Shown here piece by piece: positions 46,905 through 55,354 of a DNA stretch of 64,000 bases. Positions within the stretch are counted from its first letter, which is position 1; each line of letters opens with the position of its first letter. Source of the DNA: Streptomyces sp. NBC_00377 (GTDB lineage: Bacteria; Actinomycetota; Actinomycetes; Streptomycetales; Streptomycetaceae). The notes beneath the pieces were generated by a model. It worked only from the letters and a program-made list of their open reading frames with translations. It did no database searches and was not told where the DNA came from. Location of the stretch: contig NZ_CP107958.1 of the NCBI RefSeq assembly GCF_036075115.1, positions 1,612,001 to 1,676,000 of the forward strand, in the 5' to 3' direction. Both the position numbers and the translations under genes were made by a program.

Positions 46905-47507
46905 TCAGATCGCGTACGGGACCGGGGCGGGCGGACCGCGACGGCTCACCGCGTGACGCAGCAGCAGCCGGGGGCGGAAGGGGGCCGGGGCGGCGGGGCG
47001 GATCGACGGCACGGGCAGCGGGACAGGGGTCCCCCGCCACCAGGCCGCGAGGCCCGGCAGGAAGGCGACCGCCCAGCGCAGCAGCGACCACAGGGCGGCC
47101 TCTCCGCGCCGCAGCCACCAGGAGGCGGCGAGGGCGGCGAGGACGTGGGCCGCCGTGGCGTGCGGCGACATCGCCGTGGCGTGGGTGTGCAGGTGCGTAC
47201 CGTGCGCGGACGTCATGTGCATCCGCATCGCGGGCATGGTGCGCGCGGCCGCACGGGAGTGGGCCGCGCCGAAGGCGACATGCAGGGCCGCCTGGGTGGT
47301 CAGCATGGCCGCGCCGATCCCGGGCAGCGAGCGTTCCCGGGCGCCGAGCAGCCACCCGGCGGCGAAGACGGCCAGGAAGCCGGCGCCGTCCGCCCACGGC
47401 GGCGGCATGTCACCCGTGGCGAGTCCGTGTCCGGCCGCCGCCAGCAGCACGCACACCGCGGCGAACACCGCGGCGCGCAGGCTCCGGACGGCCGGGGACG
47501 CACTCAT
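46905..47507 (-). CDS. Membrane protein with His/Met-rich loop
   Basis: 200 residues from the ATG at 47507 (GGGAGG ten bases upstream; an ATG at 47525 is possible). Four to five membrane helices ('LRAAVFAAVCVLLAAAGHGLA', 'GFLAVFAAGWLLG', 'HVLAALAASWWL', 'LLRWAVAFLPGLAAW'). Between helices lies a segment rich in His and Met: 'MPAMRMHMTSAHGTHLHTHATAMSPH', a plausible Cu(I)/Cu(II) site. It is upstream of, and probably co-transcribed with, the YcnI gene (55 bp). Unrecognised as a family; copper handling is inference from composition and neighbour. Confidence 0.75.
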   Translation of the reverse strand: MSASPAVRSLRAAVFAAVCVLLAAAGHGLATGDMPPPWADGAGFLAVFAAGWLLGARERSLPGIGAAMLTTQAALHVAFGAAHSRAAARTMPAMRMHMTSAHGTHLHTHATAMSPHATAAHVLAALAASWWLRRGEAALWSLLRWAVAFLPGLAAWWRGTPVPLPVPSIRPAAPAPFRPRLLLRHAVSRRGPPAPVPYAI

Positions 47508-47571
47508 GGTGAGGGATCCTCCCATGGCCGCCTGTACGTCGGCCGACGAGAACGCCTTCGCTGATGAAGCA

Positions 47572-47606
47572 CTGCGGGCCCCGCCGGATTCTGGCGGGGC
47601 CCGCAG
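47572..47606. terminator. 14-bp-stem terminator after the PIN-toxin gene
   Basis: CTGCGGGCCCCGCC (47572-47585) pairs perfectly with 47593-47606 across a 7-nt loop. It lies past the toxin stop (47623) on the minus strand and before the copper-type membrane gene. Confidence 0.85.
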
Positions 47607-47622
47607 ACGTCTGCTGCTGTGA

Positions 47623-48003
47623 TCAGGGGGTGAGGTCCAGTACGCGGACCGGTTCACCTGCCCACCGGTGCGGGGCAGTGGTCGCGACGATCGCGCCGTC
47701 CGGACGGTCCGGGGTCGGCTGCGCCGCGTACTGGCTGTGCGCCGCGGCCCAGGTCTCCTGCCGTGCGACGGCCAGGGCGGCAGCCAGGTCCAGATCGAGG
47801 ACGGTGACGCCGGGAAGGGAAGCCAGGTGCTCGGCTGTGCCAGGCCGGGCGCGATCGGCTTCCACTAACGCGCAAGCCGGGGCGTACAGGAACCAGCCCG
47901 ATTCGGCATGGGCGCGGTGGATCAGACGGGAAGCAAGGACGTTGCCCTGGCCGGCTGCGGCCATCGCGGTGTCGTCCAGGACGATGTGCACAGCGTCGCT
48001 CAC
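47623..48003 (-). CDS. PIN-like domain toxin (VapC-type) candidate
   Basis: 126 residues from a GTG at 48003, overlapping the antitoxin stop by GTGA. Acidic PIN positions appear: Asp in 'IVLDDTAMAA' near residue 9-10, Glu in 'CALVEADRAR' near 45 and Asp in 'TPDRPDGAIVATTA' near 105, with 'LDLDLAAALAVARQETWAAAHSQYAA' between. Divergent from classical VapC but with the same order of acids, length and operon position. If active it is a ribonuclease toxin. The GTP of confidence rests mainly on gene arrangement with the next-listed antitoxin. Confidence 0.7.
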   Translation of the reverse strand: MSDAVHIVLDDTAMAAAGQGNVLASRLIHRAHAESGWFLYAPACALVEADRARPGTAEHLASLPGVTVLDLDLAAALAVARQETWAAAHSQYAAQPTPDRPDGAIVATTAPHRWAGEPVRVLDLTP

Positions 48004-48257
48004 CGGCTGGTCACCCGGGCCAGACGCCGGTCCAGCTCGCTGTCCAGGTCCTGCTCCTCGGCAGCAGTCGGCGCGTAGCCGTTCCACTCCTTCAACGCGG
48101 CCAGGGCCTTCTCCGCCCGCTCGGCACGCTCGGCCGGAGTCAGCAGCGTCTCCGCGAGACGGGCAAGATACGCGCGCAGCGACAGACCCTCCGCGGCAGC
48201 TATAGCGGCCAGCCGGTCCTTGGCTTCCTCGGGGATACGGACGTTGGCATCGGACAT
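48000..48257 (-). CDS. VapB-type antitoxin candidate (ribbon-helix-helix)
   Basis: 85 residues from the ATG at 48257 with AAGGAG at 7-bp spacing. N-terminal 'DANVRIPEEAKDRLAAIAAAEGLSLRAYLARLAETLL' is a ribbon-helix-helix DNA-binding pattern; the C-terminal Glu/Ala/Asp-rich tail would wrap the toxin. First gene of a two-gene operon. An 18-bp palindrome stands 29 bp upstream of its start, as expected for autoregulated toxin-antitoxin pairs. Confidence 0.82.
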   Translation of the reverse strand: MSDANVRIPEEAKDRLAAIAAAEGLSLRAYLARLAETLLTPAERAERAEKALAALKEWNGYAPTAAEEQDLDSELDRRLARVTSR

Positions 48258-48285
48258 CGTCGTGCTCCTTCCCATCCCGCAAGGA

Positions 48286-48303
48286 TACGGGTACGTACCC
48301 GTA
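48286..48303. promoter_or_regulatory. Antitoxin operator TACGGGTACGTACCCGTA
   Basis: A perfect 18-bp palindrome with internal GTAC steps, followed by a further GTACCC, so half-sites recur at 6-bp spacing. This fits a ribbon-helix-helix antitoxin binding as a cooperative row. Confidence 0.8.
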
Positions 48304-48680
48304 CCCATCATGCGACTGATTCCGGTCACGACCCTGTTGTCTGGCCGAATCCAGTGCAATGCTGTGGCGGCGGTGATCCTCCAACCCCCGTGGAGGCCCC
48401 ACCTCTGGCCCCGCCCGTGCGCTGTCACCTGGGCGGGGCCGCGCCGTCCCTCCCGGCCCTCCTCACGGGAGGGCCGACGCCCGCCGGAACGGCCCTCGGC
48501 CTGCCACGGACCGACTCCAACATCGTCGCTTGGCCCTGAGCCGGGGCGCGTTCATCGTCGCCATGTACTTCCTCGGACACGCCCCCTGGCTGAACAGGAA
48601 GACAGCGCAGCGGCCGACACCGGCCAAGGCCACGGCCACGGCCAGCGAGGGAACCGGGCGGCCAGGGGCCGGCGCTCCCC
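48304..48680. other. Intergenic region without recognised gene
   Basis: The 377 bp upstream of the small minus-strand ORF show no supported gene. Several open frames exist but none has a family resemblance or a ribosome site. The stretch is less AT-depleted near 48310-48350 (CGACTGATTCCGGTCACGAC) and may contain the vapBC promoter. Confidence 0.4.
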
Positions 48681-48845
48681 TCAGTCCGCAGTGCGGCGTT
48701 CGTCGTCCAGATGAGCCATGGCGTAGCCGCGCTCATCCGGATGACAGGCCAGGCGCGCCATCACCCACGCAGTGCGGGCGTCCATCCCTTCGCCATGATC
48801 GGCGGCCAGGCGGCGCGCCTGCCACGTCGTGTGTGGGGCGAGCAC
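48681..48845 (-). CDS. Small ORF, possible 54-residue protein or remnant
   Basis: From a GTG at 48845: 'VLAPHTTWQARRLAADHGEG', 'MDARTAWVMARLACHPDERG', 'YAMAHLDDERRTAD'. The composition is protein-like (Trp, His, Asp balanced) rather than frame noise, but no proper ribosome site precedes the GTG. It opposes the promoter of the SCO5389-like gene. Could be the end of a lost gene. I do not recognise it. Confidence 0.3.
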   Translation of the reverse strand: MLAPHTTWQARRLAADHGEGMDARTAWVMARLACHPDERGYAMAHLDDERRTAD

Positions 48846-48876
48846 CCACTTCAACAGAACGAGAAAGAGGACACAC

Positions 48877-49269
48877 ATGTCTCTCGACGTCTCCCCGAAG
48901 CTCCTCTCCGAGGCCGAAGCCGGCGACATCCGCGAGGAGAACTTCGTGGACACGATCCGTACGTCCCTCCCCTACGCCTACGACCTCGTCGCCTCCCTCG
49001 CCACCGGACTGCACGCAGGCATCGCCGAGTTCACCGACAACCGGACCCCTCCCGCCTCCGAACAGGAGCGCGGCCAGCTCCTGCGCGCCCTCGCCAGCGA
49101 CGCCATCCGCGGCAGCCTGGAACGCCACTTCGACGTGACGCTCGCCTTCCAGAACTGCCACCGGGTCGCGGCCTTCCGCCCCGGGGCGAAGGGCGGCGAG
49201 ACGTACACGCGGTTCACCTCCACGCGCGCGCAGGTGCTGAACCAGTCGGCGGAGCTGCGGGACTGCTGA
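48877..49269 (+). CDS. SCO5389-family conserved protein
   Basis: 130 residues, start ATG 48877 after AAAGAGG. From memory, the pattern 'MSLDVSPKLL..AEAGDI...FVDTIRTSLPYAYDLVASL', 'RGQLLRALASDAIRGSLERHFDVTLAFQNCHRVAAFRP' and 'RAQVLNQSAELRDC' matches a small cytosolic Streptomyces family called SCO5389-like, of unknown function. No signal or membrane segment. A strong hairpin at 49281-49330 ends the unit. Confidence 0.8.
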   Translation: MSLDVSPKLLSEAEAGDIREENFVDTIRTSLPYAYDLVASLATGLHAGIAEFTDNRTPPASEQERGQLLRALASDAIRGSLERHFDVTLAFQNCHRVAAFRPGAKGGETYTRFTSTRAQVLNQSAELRDC

Positions 49270-49280
49270 CAGAGCTGCCG

Positions 49281-49330
49281 GCCGCCGCCGGTGTCGTCTG
49301 CGACCTCGTGTCGGCGACACCGGCGGCGGC
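49281..49330. terminator. 16-bp-stem convergent terminator
   Basis: GCCGCCGCCGGTGTCG (49281-49296) is perfectly complementary to 49315-49330 across an 18-nt loop, between the convergent SCO5389-like and hydrolase genes. Confidence 0.85.
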
Positions 49331-49390
49331 ACACACAGACCCGCCGAGCCGGCCGCGCCTCCCCCGCACCGTGACGGCTGCGGCAGTGCC

Positions 49391-50239
49391 TCAGACAGGC
49401 CCGTTCAGGAAGCCCTCCACACGCGCCACGAACCCGGCGGCGTCGTCCCGCCAGGGGAAGTGTCCGGCGTCCGGCTGCACCGTGAGTTCGCCCTTCGGAA
49501 ACAGCTCGGCGAACTCACCCATCACCCGCGGCGGAGCCGCCGGGTCCCACTGCCCGGCGAGCAGGAGCACCGGAGAGGAGAAGGCGGAGAGGGAGCGGCG
49601 GGTGTCGTCGGGTGCGAAGGCGCCGTCGGCCGTGTGCACCGCCGCCGCCTCCTGGTTCTTGGCCCGCTCGCCGGCCTCGTCGAAGGCGCGGGCCGAGTCG
49701 TCCCAGCGGGCGTGCCAGAAGGGGGCGACCGCCTGCCAGGAGCCGGCCGTGGCGCGGCCCGCGGTGACTGCCTCCAGAGCCTCGTACGCGGGCTCGAACC
49801 ACGGCTCCTCACGTCGCAGGCGGGCGATCGTCAGCCGGTCCTCGGCGGTGATGTCGAGCCCGACCGCGAAGACGCTCGGGGTGATCAGCAGGAGGCGGTC
49901 GACACGGTCGGGGTGGCGGGCGGCGTACAGCACCGCGAGGTTGGCTCCGCCGGAGTGCGCGAGCAGGTCGACGCGGTCGAGTCCGAGATGCCCGCGCAGC
50001 GCCTCGACGTCATCGACGAGACGATCGCAGCGGTACGACGTCTCGTCCTCGGGGATCGCCGACTCCCCCGTGCCCCTCGGATCCAGCCCGATCAGCCGTC
50101 GGCGGGAGGTGAGGCCGCCCAGGTCCCCCAGGTAGGCGGCGGACTGCATGGGGCCGCCGGGCAGACAGACCAGAGGCGGACCGTCTCCCGACTCGTGGTA
50201 GGCGAGGCGCGTTCCGTCGGGGGCGGTGAAGGTGGGCAT
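49391..50239 (-). CDS. Alpha/beta hydrolase (proline-iminopeptidase-like)
   Basis: 282 residues from the ATG at 50239. 'YHESGDGPPLVCLPGGPM' supplies the oxyanion loop, 'LGLDRVDLLAHSGGANLAVLYAARHPDRVDRLLLITPS' the nucleophile elbow with Ser in H-S-G-G-A, 'LLLAGQWDPAAPP' the acid and 'PDAGHFPWRDD' the His. The G-G-P-M and D-P-R-G-T-G-E-S motifs are those of S33 peptidases. Cytosolic. Stands alone next to a dead DUF397 gene. Confidence 0.88.
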   Translation of the reverse strand: MPTFTAPDGTRLAYHESGDGPPLVCLPGGPMQSAAYLGDLGGLTSRRRLIGLDPRGTGESAIPEDETSYRCDRLVDDVEALRGHLGLDRVDLLAHSGGANLAVLYAARHPDRVDRLLLITPSVFAVGLDITAEDRLTIARLRREEPWFEPAYEALEAVTAGRATAGSWQAVAPFWHARWDDSARAFDEAGERAKNQEAAAVHTADGAFAPDDTRRSLSAFSSPVLLLAGQWDPAAPPRVMGEFAELFPKGELTVQPDAGHFPWRDDAAGFVARVEGFLNGPV

Positions 50240-50362
50240 GAGCGCGAGCGTTCCAGGACGGCTGCGACGGAACAAGCGAATTCCCTGCCGGCTCGCCTGC
50301 CCCGCCCACCCCTGCTGTTCCGCACCTCGACAACGCGGACCGCGCGCCCATGTGAGGGCGCG

Positions 50363-50479
50363 TCACGGCCTCGGAGCCCCTGACACACACCGCATGCTCC
50401 GCACGGGCGACCTCGCCGCGACCGTCACCCGGCTGCCGCTGAAGCCGGACGTGAACCAGGTCGGTTCCGTCGTGCTCAT
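50363..50479 (-). pseudogene. DUF397-like remnant, frameshifted
   Basis: From the ATG at 50479 (GGAGAGCC upstream) the frame reads 'MSTTEPTWFTSGFSG', a typical DUF397 opening (W-x-x-S-x-x-S-G). It then loses the pattern and stops at 50363. A second frame over the same DNA continues 'HAVCVRGSEAVTRPHMG', resembling the usual DUF397 ending V-R-D-S-K-x-x-x-R-P. One or more indels explain it. DUF397 genes normally pair with an XRE regulator, absent here. The remaining part of 50240-50564 holds nothing else I can support. Confidence 0.5.
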
Positions 50480-50564
50480 GGCTCTCCTCGCAGTCGCTCC
50501 GGCAGACCCCGGGAGTCGCGGCAGGCACGGGCTCCCGCACCCGGACCCGCCGCGCCCCGCACCC

Positions 50565-51923
50565 TCAGGCGGCCTTCGCCACCCCCTCCCGGTGACTGCG
50601 GATGATCTCCGCGTAATGGCGTCCGGTGCCCTTGATCGTGCGGGTCTGGGTGCGGTAGTCGACGTGGACGAGGCCGAAACGCTTGTCGTAGCCGTACGCC
50701 CACTCGAAGTTGTCCAGCAGGGACCAGGCGAAGTAGCCGGCCAGGGGTGCGCCCTTGCGGGCGGCGGAGGCGCAGGCTGCCAGGTGGCCGGTCAGGTAGG
50801 CCCGGCGTTCGGGGTCGTCGACGGTGCCGTCGGGCCCCACGACGTCCGGGTAGCTGGAACCGTTCTCCGTGACGTACAGGCGACGGACGCCGTACTCGTC
50901 GGTCAGGCGCAGCAGCAGCGTCTCGATGCCGCTCGGGTCGACCTCCCAGTCCATGCCGGTGCGCGGGACACCGGCCCGGCGGACGGAACGGGCGTGCGGG
51001 GCGGGACCGCCGGGGTCGTCGGTCACGGTGGCCGGGAAGTAGTAGTTCAGGCCCAGCCAGTCCAGCGGTGCGGCGATCGTGTCCAGGTCGCCTCGCTGTT
51101 CCGGGAGTTCGACGCCGTACACCTCCCGCATGTCGGCCGGGAAGCCCCGGCCGTGCACCGGGTCGAGCCACCAGCGGTTGGTGTGGCCGTCCACGCGGCG
51201 GGCGGCGGCGATGTCCTCGGGGCGGTCGGTGGCGGGGTGGACGGTGGAGAGGTTGTTGACGATGCCGATCTCGGCGCGTGGGACCGCCGCCCGGACGGCC
51301 TGGACGGCGAGCCCGTGGCCGAGGAGCAGATGGTACGAGGCGCGGACGGCGGCCGTGAGGTCCGTCAGACCGGGGGCCATCGTGCCTTCGAGGTGGCCGA
51401 TCCACGCCGAGCACAGGGGTTCGTTCAGGGTGGCCCAGTGGGTGACACGGTCGCCCAGCCGCTCGGCGACGATCGAGGCGTAGGCGGCGAAGTGCTCCGC
51501 GGTGCTCCGCTCGGGCCAGCCGCCGCGGTCCTGGAGAGCCTGCGGCAGGTCCCAGTGGTAGAGGGTGACGGACGGCGTGATGCCCGCCCTGAGCAGACCG
51601 TCGATCAACCGGTCGTAGAAGTCCAGGCCCTTGGGGTTCACAGGACCGTCGCCGCCCTGCATCACCCGTGGCCACGAGATCGACAGCCGGTACGCGTTGG
51701 TGCCGAGCCGGCGCATCAGTTCGATGTCCTCGCGCCAGCGGTGGTAGTGGTCACAGGCGACGTCGCCGTGGTCGTCGCCCGCGATCTTGCCGGGTGTGTG
51801 GGAGAAGGTGTCCCAGATCGACGGCGAGCGGCCGTCCTCCGCCGCGGCTCCCTCGATCTGGTACGCCGAGGTGGCGGTCCCCCAGAGGAAGTCCTGGGGC
51901 AGGGCGGCGAGGTCGATGGTCAC
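50565..51923 (-). CDS. GH1 beta-glucosidase
   Basis: 452 residues from a GTG at 51923 (GAAGGGA upstream); no signal, so intracellular. Family 1 hallmarks: '[21 protein letters not shown]', acid/base E168 in 'TLNEP', nucleophile E353 in 'YVTENG' and '[24 protein letters not shown]'. Hydrolyses beta-glucosides taken up by the ABC transporter whose genes precede it, most likely laminari-oligosaccharides from the GH16 and GH55 enzymes. Last gene of the operon, 29 bp after a permease gene. Confidence 0.94.
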   Translation of the reverse strand: MTIDLAALPQDFLWGTATSAYQIEGAAAEDGRSPSIWDTFSHTPGKIAGDDHGDVACDHYHRWREDIELMRRLGTNAYRLSISWPRVMQGGDGPVNPKGLDFYDRLIDGLLRAGITPSVTLYHWDLPQALQDRGGWPERSTAEHFAAYASIVAERLGDRVTHWATLNEPLCSAWIGHLEGTMAPGLTDLTAAVRASYHLLLGHGLAVQAVRAAVPRAEIGIVNNLSTVHPATDRPEDIAAARRVDGHTNRWWLDPVHGRGFPADMREVYGVELPEQRGDLDTIAAPLDWLGLNYYFPATVTDDPGGPAPHARSVRRAGVPRTGMDWEVDPSGIETLLLRLTDEYGVRRLYVTENGSSYPDVVGPDGTVDDPERRAYLTGHLAACASAARKGAPLAGYFAWSLLDNFEWAYGYDKRFGLVHVDYRTQTRTIKGTGRHYAEIIRSHREGVAKAA

Positions 51924-51952
51924 TGAAGTCCCTTCGGGATCGGGGTGGTTGC

Positions 51953-52810
51953 TCACTTCACGGCTCCGGCTGTCAGTCCGGCGACGAGGTAGCGCTGGAG
52001 CAGCAGGAAGCCGGCCACCACGGGCACGCTGACGACCAGCGAGGCGGCCATGATCTGGTTCCAGTAGACGTCGTTGAGGGTGGAGTAGCCCTGGAGTCCG
52101 ACGGCGAGTGTGCGGGTGGTGTCGTTGGTCATGACAGAGGCGAAGAGGACCTCTCCCCAAGCGGTCATGAAGGCGTAGACGGCGACCGCCACGATGCCGG
52201 GGACCGCGGCCGGGACGACGATCCGCAAGAGCGCGCCGAGCGGACCGCAGCCGTCGACCAGCGCCGCCTCGTCGAGGTCGCGCGGCACGGAGTCGAAGTA
52301 TCCGATCAGCATCCAGATCGAGAAGGGAAGGGAGAACGTCAGGTACGTCAGGATCAGCCCGCCGCGCGAGCCGAACAGCGCGATGCCGGTGGCGTTGCCG
52401 ATGTTGACGTAGAGCAGGAACAGCGGGAGCAGGAAGAGGATGCCGGGGAACATCTGCGTCGACAGCACGGTGACCGTGAAGACCCGCTTCCCGCGGAACT
52501 CGTAGCGGCTCACCGCGTAGGCGCTGAACACGGCGATCACCACCGAGCAGACCGTGGCGGCGCCCGCCACGATCAGCGAGTTCACGAAATAGCGGGCGAG
52601 CGGGACCGTGGACCAGATGTCGATGTACGGGCGGACGGTCAGGCCGCTGGGCAGCCAGCGGAACTCGCCCGTGACGTCCGCGAGCGGCTTCAGCGAGCTG
52701 GAGACCATCACGTACACCGGCAGCAGTACGAAGCCGGTGAGCAGGGTGAGGAAGATCCGCCGGGACCAGAGGAAGGAACTCGGTGGTGACATGGGCGAGT
52801 TATTGCGCAT
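51953..52810 (-). CDS. Sugar ABC transporter permease (MalG type)
   Basis: 285 residues; six membrane helices with '[25 protein letters not shown]' first. The EAA coupling loop reads '[25 protein letters not shown]' near residue 190, contacting an ATPase such as MsiK, which is encoded elsewhere in Streptomyces. Start ATG 52810 overlaps the preceding permease stop by 11 bp; the Met at 52792 is an alternative. Second inner-membrane subunit of a CUT1-type importer. Confidence 0.93.
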   Translation of the reverse strand: MRNNSPMSPPSSFLWSRRIFLTLLTGFVLLPVYVMVSSSLKPLADVTGEFRWLPSGLTVRPYIDIWSTVPLARYFVNSLIVAGAATVCSVVIAVFSAYAVSRYEFRGKRVFTVTVLSTQMFPGILFLLPLFLLYVNIGNATGIALFGSRGGLILTYLTFSLPFSIWMLIGYFDSVPRDLDEAALVDGCGPLGALLRIVVPAAVPGIVAVAVYAFMTAWGEVLFASVMTNDTTRTLAVGLQGYSTLNDVYWNQIMAASLVVSVPVVAGFLLLQRYLVAGLTAGAVK

Positions 52811-53792
52811 GGGAAGCCCTCCGCCCGCGCGAGGTGACCGCCAGGTAGACGCCCGTGACAGCCAGCAGGAAGACCAGCAGCAGGACCGACATGGCCGAGC
52901 CCGTGCCGAAGTTCCACGTCACGAAGGACGCTTGGTAGATGTGGACGGAGATGAGGTCCGCGGCCTCCGGGGCGGCCCTGCCGAACAGCACGAACGGTGT
53001 GTTGAAGTCGTTGAACGTCCAGAGGAACAGGACCAGGACCAGGACCTGGTTGACCGGGCCCAGGGACGGCAGGGTGATGCGGCGGATCCGCTGCCACATG
53101 CCTGCGCCGTCGAGCGCGGCGGCCTCGTACAGCTCACCCGGGATGTTCTGAAGGCCGGCCATGACGATGAGGAAGGCGAACGGCCAGCCCTTCCACACCG
53201 ACACGGTCAGCAGGGCGTAGAAACTGTTGTCGCCGATCAGCCAGAAGGAGCGCTCGTCGGTGAGGTGCAGTTGGTCGTGCAGGACGTGGTTCACCAGTCC
53301 GTTGTCGTGCTGGAACATGAACACCCAGGTGATCACGGCCGCGTAGACCGGCAGGGCGTAGGGCACCAGGAAGAGTGCCCGCAGCAGCCCCCGCCCGCGG
53401 AAGGTGTCCTGCATGAAGATCGCCGCCGCGGTGCCGATGAGCCAGCACAGGCCGACCGAGAGCAGGGTGAAGCCGACGGTGACGAAGAACGAGTGCAGCA
53501 TGGCCTCGCCGACGGGAGCGTCGAAGTCCACCGACATCCGGTAGTTGTCGAGCCCGGACCAGGGGGCCGTGCCCCAGTCGCGGATGTAGAACTGGGTCAG
53601 CTCCTTGAAACTCATCACGATGCCGATCACCATCGGCACCAGATGGACGAGGAGTTCGAGGGCCAACGCCGGCAGGAGCAGCAGGTAGGGCAGTCCGATC
53701 CGGCGGATCCTGCCGGGGCGCGGGTGCGGTTCCCGGCCGGCGTCGGTGCGTACGCGAGGTTTCTCGACCTCGGCTGTGGTGGTCCCGCTCAC
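52800..53792 (-). CDS. Sugar ABC transporter permease (MalF type)
   Basis: 330 residues from a GTG at 53792, 10 bp after the binding-protein stop. Six membrane helices, a large periplasmic-type loop after the first ('MSFKELTQFYIRDWGTAPWSGLDNYRMSVDF'), and the EAA loop 'EAAALDGAGMWQRIRRITLPSLGP'. Belongs to CUT1 importers of oligosaccharides. No ATP-binding subunit is encoded in the operon, as is usual in Streptomyces where MsiK serves several importers. Confidence 0.93.
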   Translation of the reverse strand: MSGTTTAEVEKPRVRTDAGREPHPRPGRIRRIGLPYLLLLPALALELLVHLVPMVIGIVMSFKELTQFYIRDWGTAPWSGLDNYRMSVDFDAPVGEAMLHSFFVTVGFTLLSVGLCWLIGTAAAIFMQDTFRGRGLLRALFLVPYALPVYAAVITWVFMFQHDNGLVNHVLHDQLHLTDERSFWLIGDNSFYALLTVSVWKGWPFAFLIVMAGLQNIPGELYEAAALDGAGMWQRIRRITLPSLGPVNQVLVLVLFLWTFNDFNTPFVLFGRAAPEAADLISVHIYQASFVTWNFGTGSAMSVLLLVFLLAVTGVYLAVTSRGRRASHAQ

Positions 53793-53802
53793 TTCGTCGC
53801 CG

Positions 53803-55122
53803 TCACTTCGCCGGCATCTGCTGCTGGGCCTTGGCGAGTTCGGCCTTCACGGAGTCGGTGGTCACCGGCCGGCCTGCGGCCGCGTCGGCGAACAGTTCCT
53901 TGACGGCCGTTCCGACCACCGTCTCGAACTGGGACTCGTCGGCGACCTGCGGCAGCGCGGCGGCGCTCTTGGCGAGGGTGTCCTTGAGGACCGCGTTCGC
54001 CGGGGAGTTGAACGCGGCGTCCGACTGCGCGGAGGCGACCGGCGGGATGGTGCTGTAGGCCGTGTTGAGGATCTTCTGCTCCTCGTCGCCGGTCATGAAC
54101 TTCACGAATTCGCTCGCACCGCCGAGGTTGTCGGTGTTCTTGAAGACGGCCAGGTTGATGCCCGCGACCATCGAGTTGACCTGGGCGCCGGCGCCGGGAG
54201 CACCGGACTGCACCGGCACGGGGGCGATGCCGTACTTGTCCTCGCTCATGCCCTGGGACTTGAGGTTGGCGGACGCGGACTGCCACAGCAGCATCGCCGT
54301 CCTGCCCTTGGCGAAGTCGCTCACGGACTGGTTCTGCGCGTACTCGGCGTTGCCCTGCGGGATGGCCTTGTCCTTCGCCATCAGGTCGACGTACTGCTTG
54401 ACCGCCGAGACCGCGCCGTCGGACGTGAAGTCGGGCTTGCCGTCGGCGGTGAAGAAGTCGGCGCCGTGCTGTTTGGCGAAGACGAAGGCGTGGTGGATGT
54501 TCTCCGAGACGTTCGCGCCCTCGGCGCCCAGGACCTGCTTCCCCTTCGCCTGGATCTTCTTGCCGTCGGCCACCAGCTCGGCCCAGGTGGCCGGTGGGTG
54601 CGTGATACCGGCGTCGGCGAAGATCTGCTTGTTGTAGTAGAGCGCGTAGGCCATCGAGTACAGCGGCACGGCCGCCGGGTCCTTGCCCTGCGCTCCTGTC
54701 GAGCCGAGCGCGGAGGCGACGAAGCGGTCCTTGCCGCCGATCTTCGTGAACTCCGCGTCGCTCCACGGCAGCAACGCGCCCGTGGCCTGGAGCGACGCCG
54801 ACCAGGTGTTGCCGATATTGAGCACGTCGGGGCCCTGACCGGAGGTGGCCGCCGTCAGGATGCGGTTGAGCAGGTCCGACCAGGGGACGACCTCCAGCTT
54901 CACCTTGATCCCGGTCCGCTTCTCGAACTTGTCGAGTTCCGGCTGGAGGACCTTCTTGTCCGCCTCGATGCTCGCGCCCTGGTTGGAGGCCCAGTACGTC
55001 AGCGTCTTCGGCGAGTCGTCGGAGCCCCCGCCGTCCGTCGAGCTGCCGCCTCCACAGCCCGTGGCCGCGAGGGCGAGTGACATGACGACGGCTCCTGTGG
55101 CCGCGGCTCGGATGGTGCGCAT
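53803..55122 (-). CDS. Sugar-binding lipoprotein of the ABC importer
   Basis: 439 residues. Lipobox 'LALAATGC' with the modified Cys at residue 23, then a Gly/Ser/Asp linker and a family 1 solute-binding fold ('LTYWASNQG', 'GIKVKLEVVPWSDLLNRILTAATSGQGPDVLNIGNTW', 'ALYYNKQIFADAGI', 'INLAVFKNTDN'). First gene of the operon SBP-MalF-MalG-GH1. The linked glucanases suggest beta-1,3-gluco-oligosaccharides as ligand. It is divergent from the GH55 gene across a 232-bp region with two different operator candidates. Confidence 0.93.
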   Translation of the reverse strand: MRTIRAAATGAVVMSLALAATGCGGGSSTDGGGSDDSPKTLTYWASNQGASIEADKKVLQPELDKFEKRTGIKVKLEVVPWSDLLNRILTAATSGQGPDVLNIGNTWSASLQATGALLPWSDAEFTKIGGKDRFVASALGSTGAQGKDPAAVPLYSMAYALYYNKQIFADAGITHPPATWAELVADGKKIQAKGKQVLGAEGANVSENIHHAFVFAKQHGADFFTADGKPDFTSDGAVSAVKQYVDLMAKDKAIPQGNAEYAQNQSVSDFAKGRTAMLLWQSASANLKSQGMSEDKYGIAPVPVQSGAPGAGAQVNSMVAGINLAVFKNTDNLGGASEFVKFMTGDEEQKILNTAYSTIPPVASAQSDAAFNSPANAVLKDTLAKSAAALPQVADESQFETVVGTAVKELFADAAAGRPVTTDSVKAELAKAQQQMPAK

Positions 55123-55148
55123 GGGTCGGCTCCCGGTGTCATCAGGGC

Positions 55149-55169
55149 TTAATTTAGGACGTGAGTTAA
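55149..55169. promoter_or_regulatory. AT-rich imperfect palindrome before the ABC operon
   Basis: A 21-bp segment with TTAA at both ends around a central ACGT, 27 bp from the binding-protein start. It differs from the GAGAGCGCTCTC site nearby. The layout recalls operators of ROK-family sugar regulators. The binding protein is unknown. Confidence 0.5.
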
Positions 55170-55230
55170 ACCTCGGAAGAGGACGGCGTCAAGAGCTCCG
55201 GCACAGTCCGGGGAACTCCGGTCCCACCAC

Positions 55231-55285
55231 TTGACGCGCACGTTCGGGTAGTTGAAGCATTCAGCGCTGAGAGAGCGCTCTCAGC
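55231..55285 (+). promoter_or_regulatory. GH55 promoter with GAGAGCGCTCTC operator
   Basis: TTGACG at 55231-55236, weak -10 AAGCAT at 55255-55260, and GCTGAGAGAGCGCTCTCAGC at 55266-55285, whose core GAGAGCGCTCTC (55271-55282) equals the core before GH16. The -35-to-centre distance of 45.5 bp is identical in both, so one LacI-type repressor binding just past the start point probably controls both genes. Confidence 0.75.
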
Positions 55286-55354
55286 TCAGCGACCGTTCAC
55301 TTCCTTAAATCAGCCGTTCACCTGTCGAGCGGCCTGGACCGAGGAGAGCCGCCC

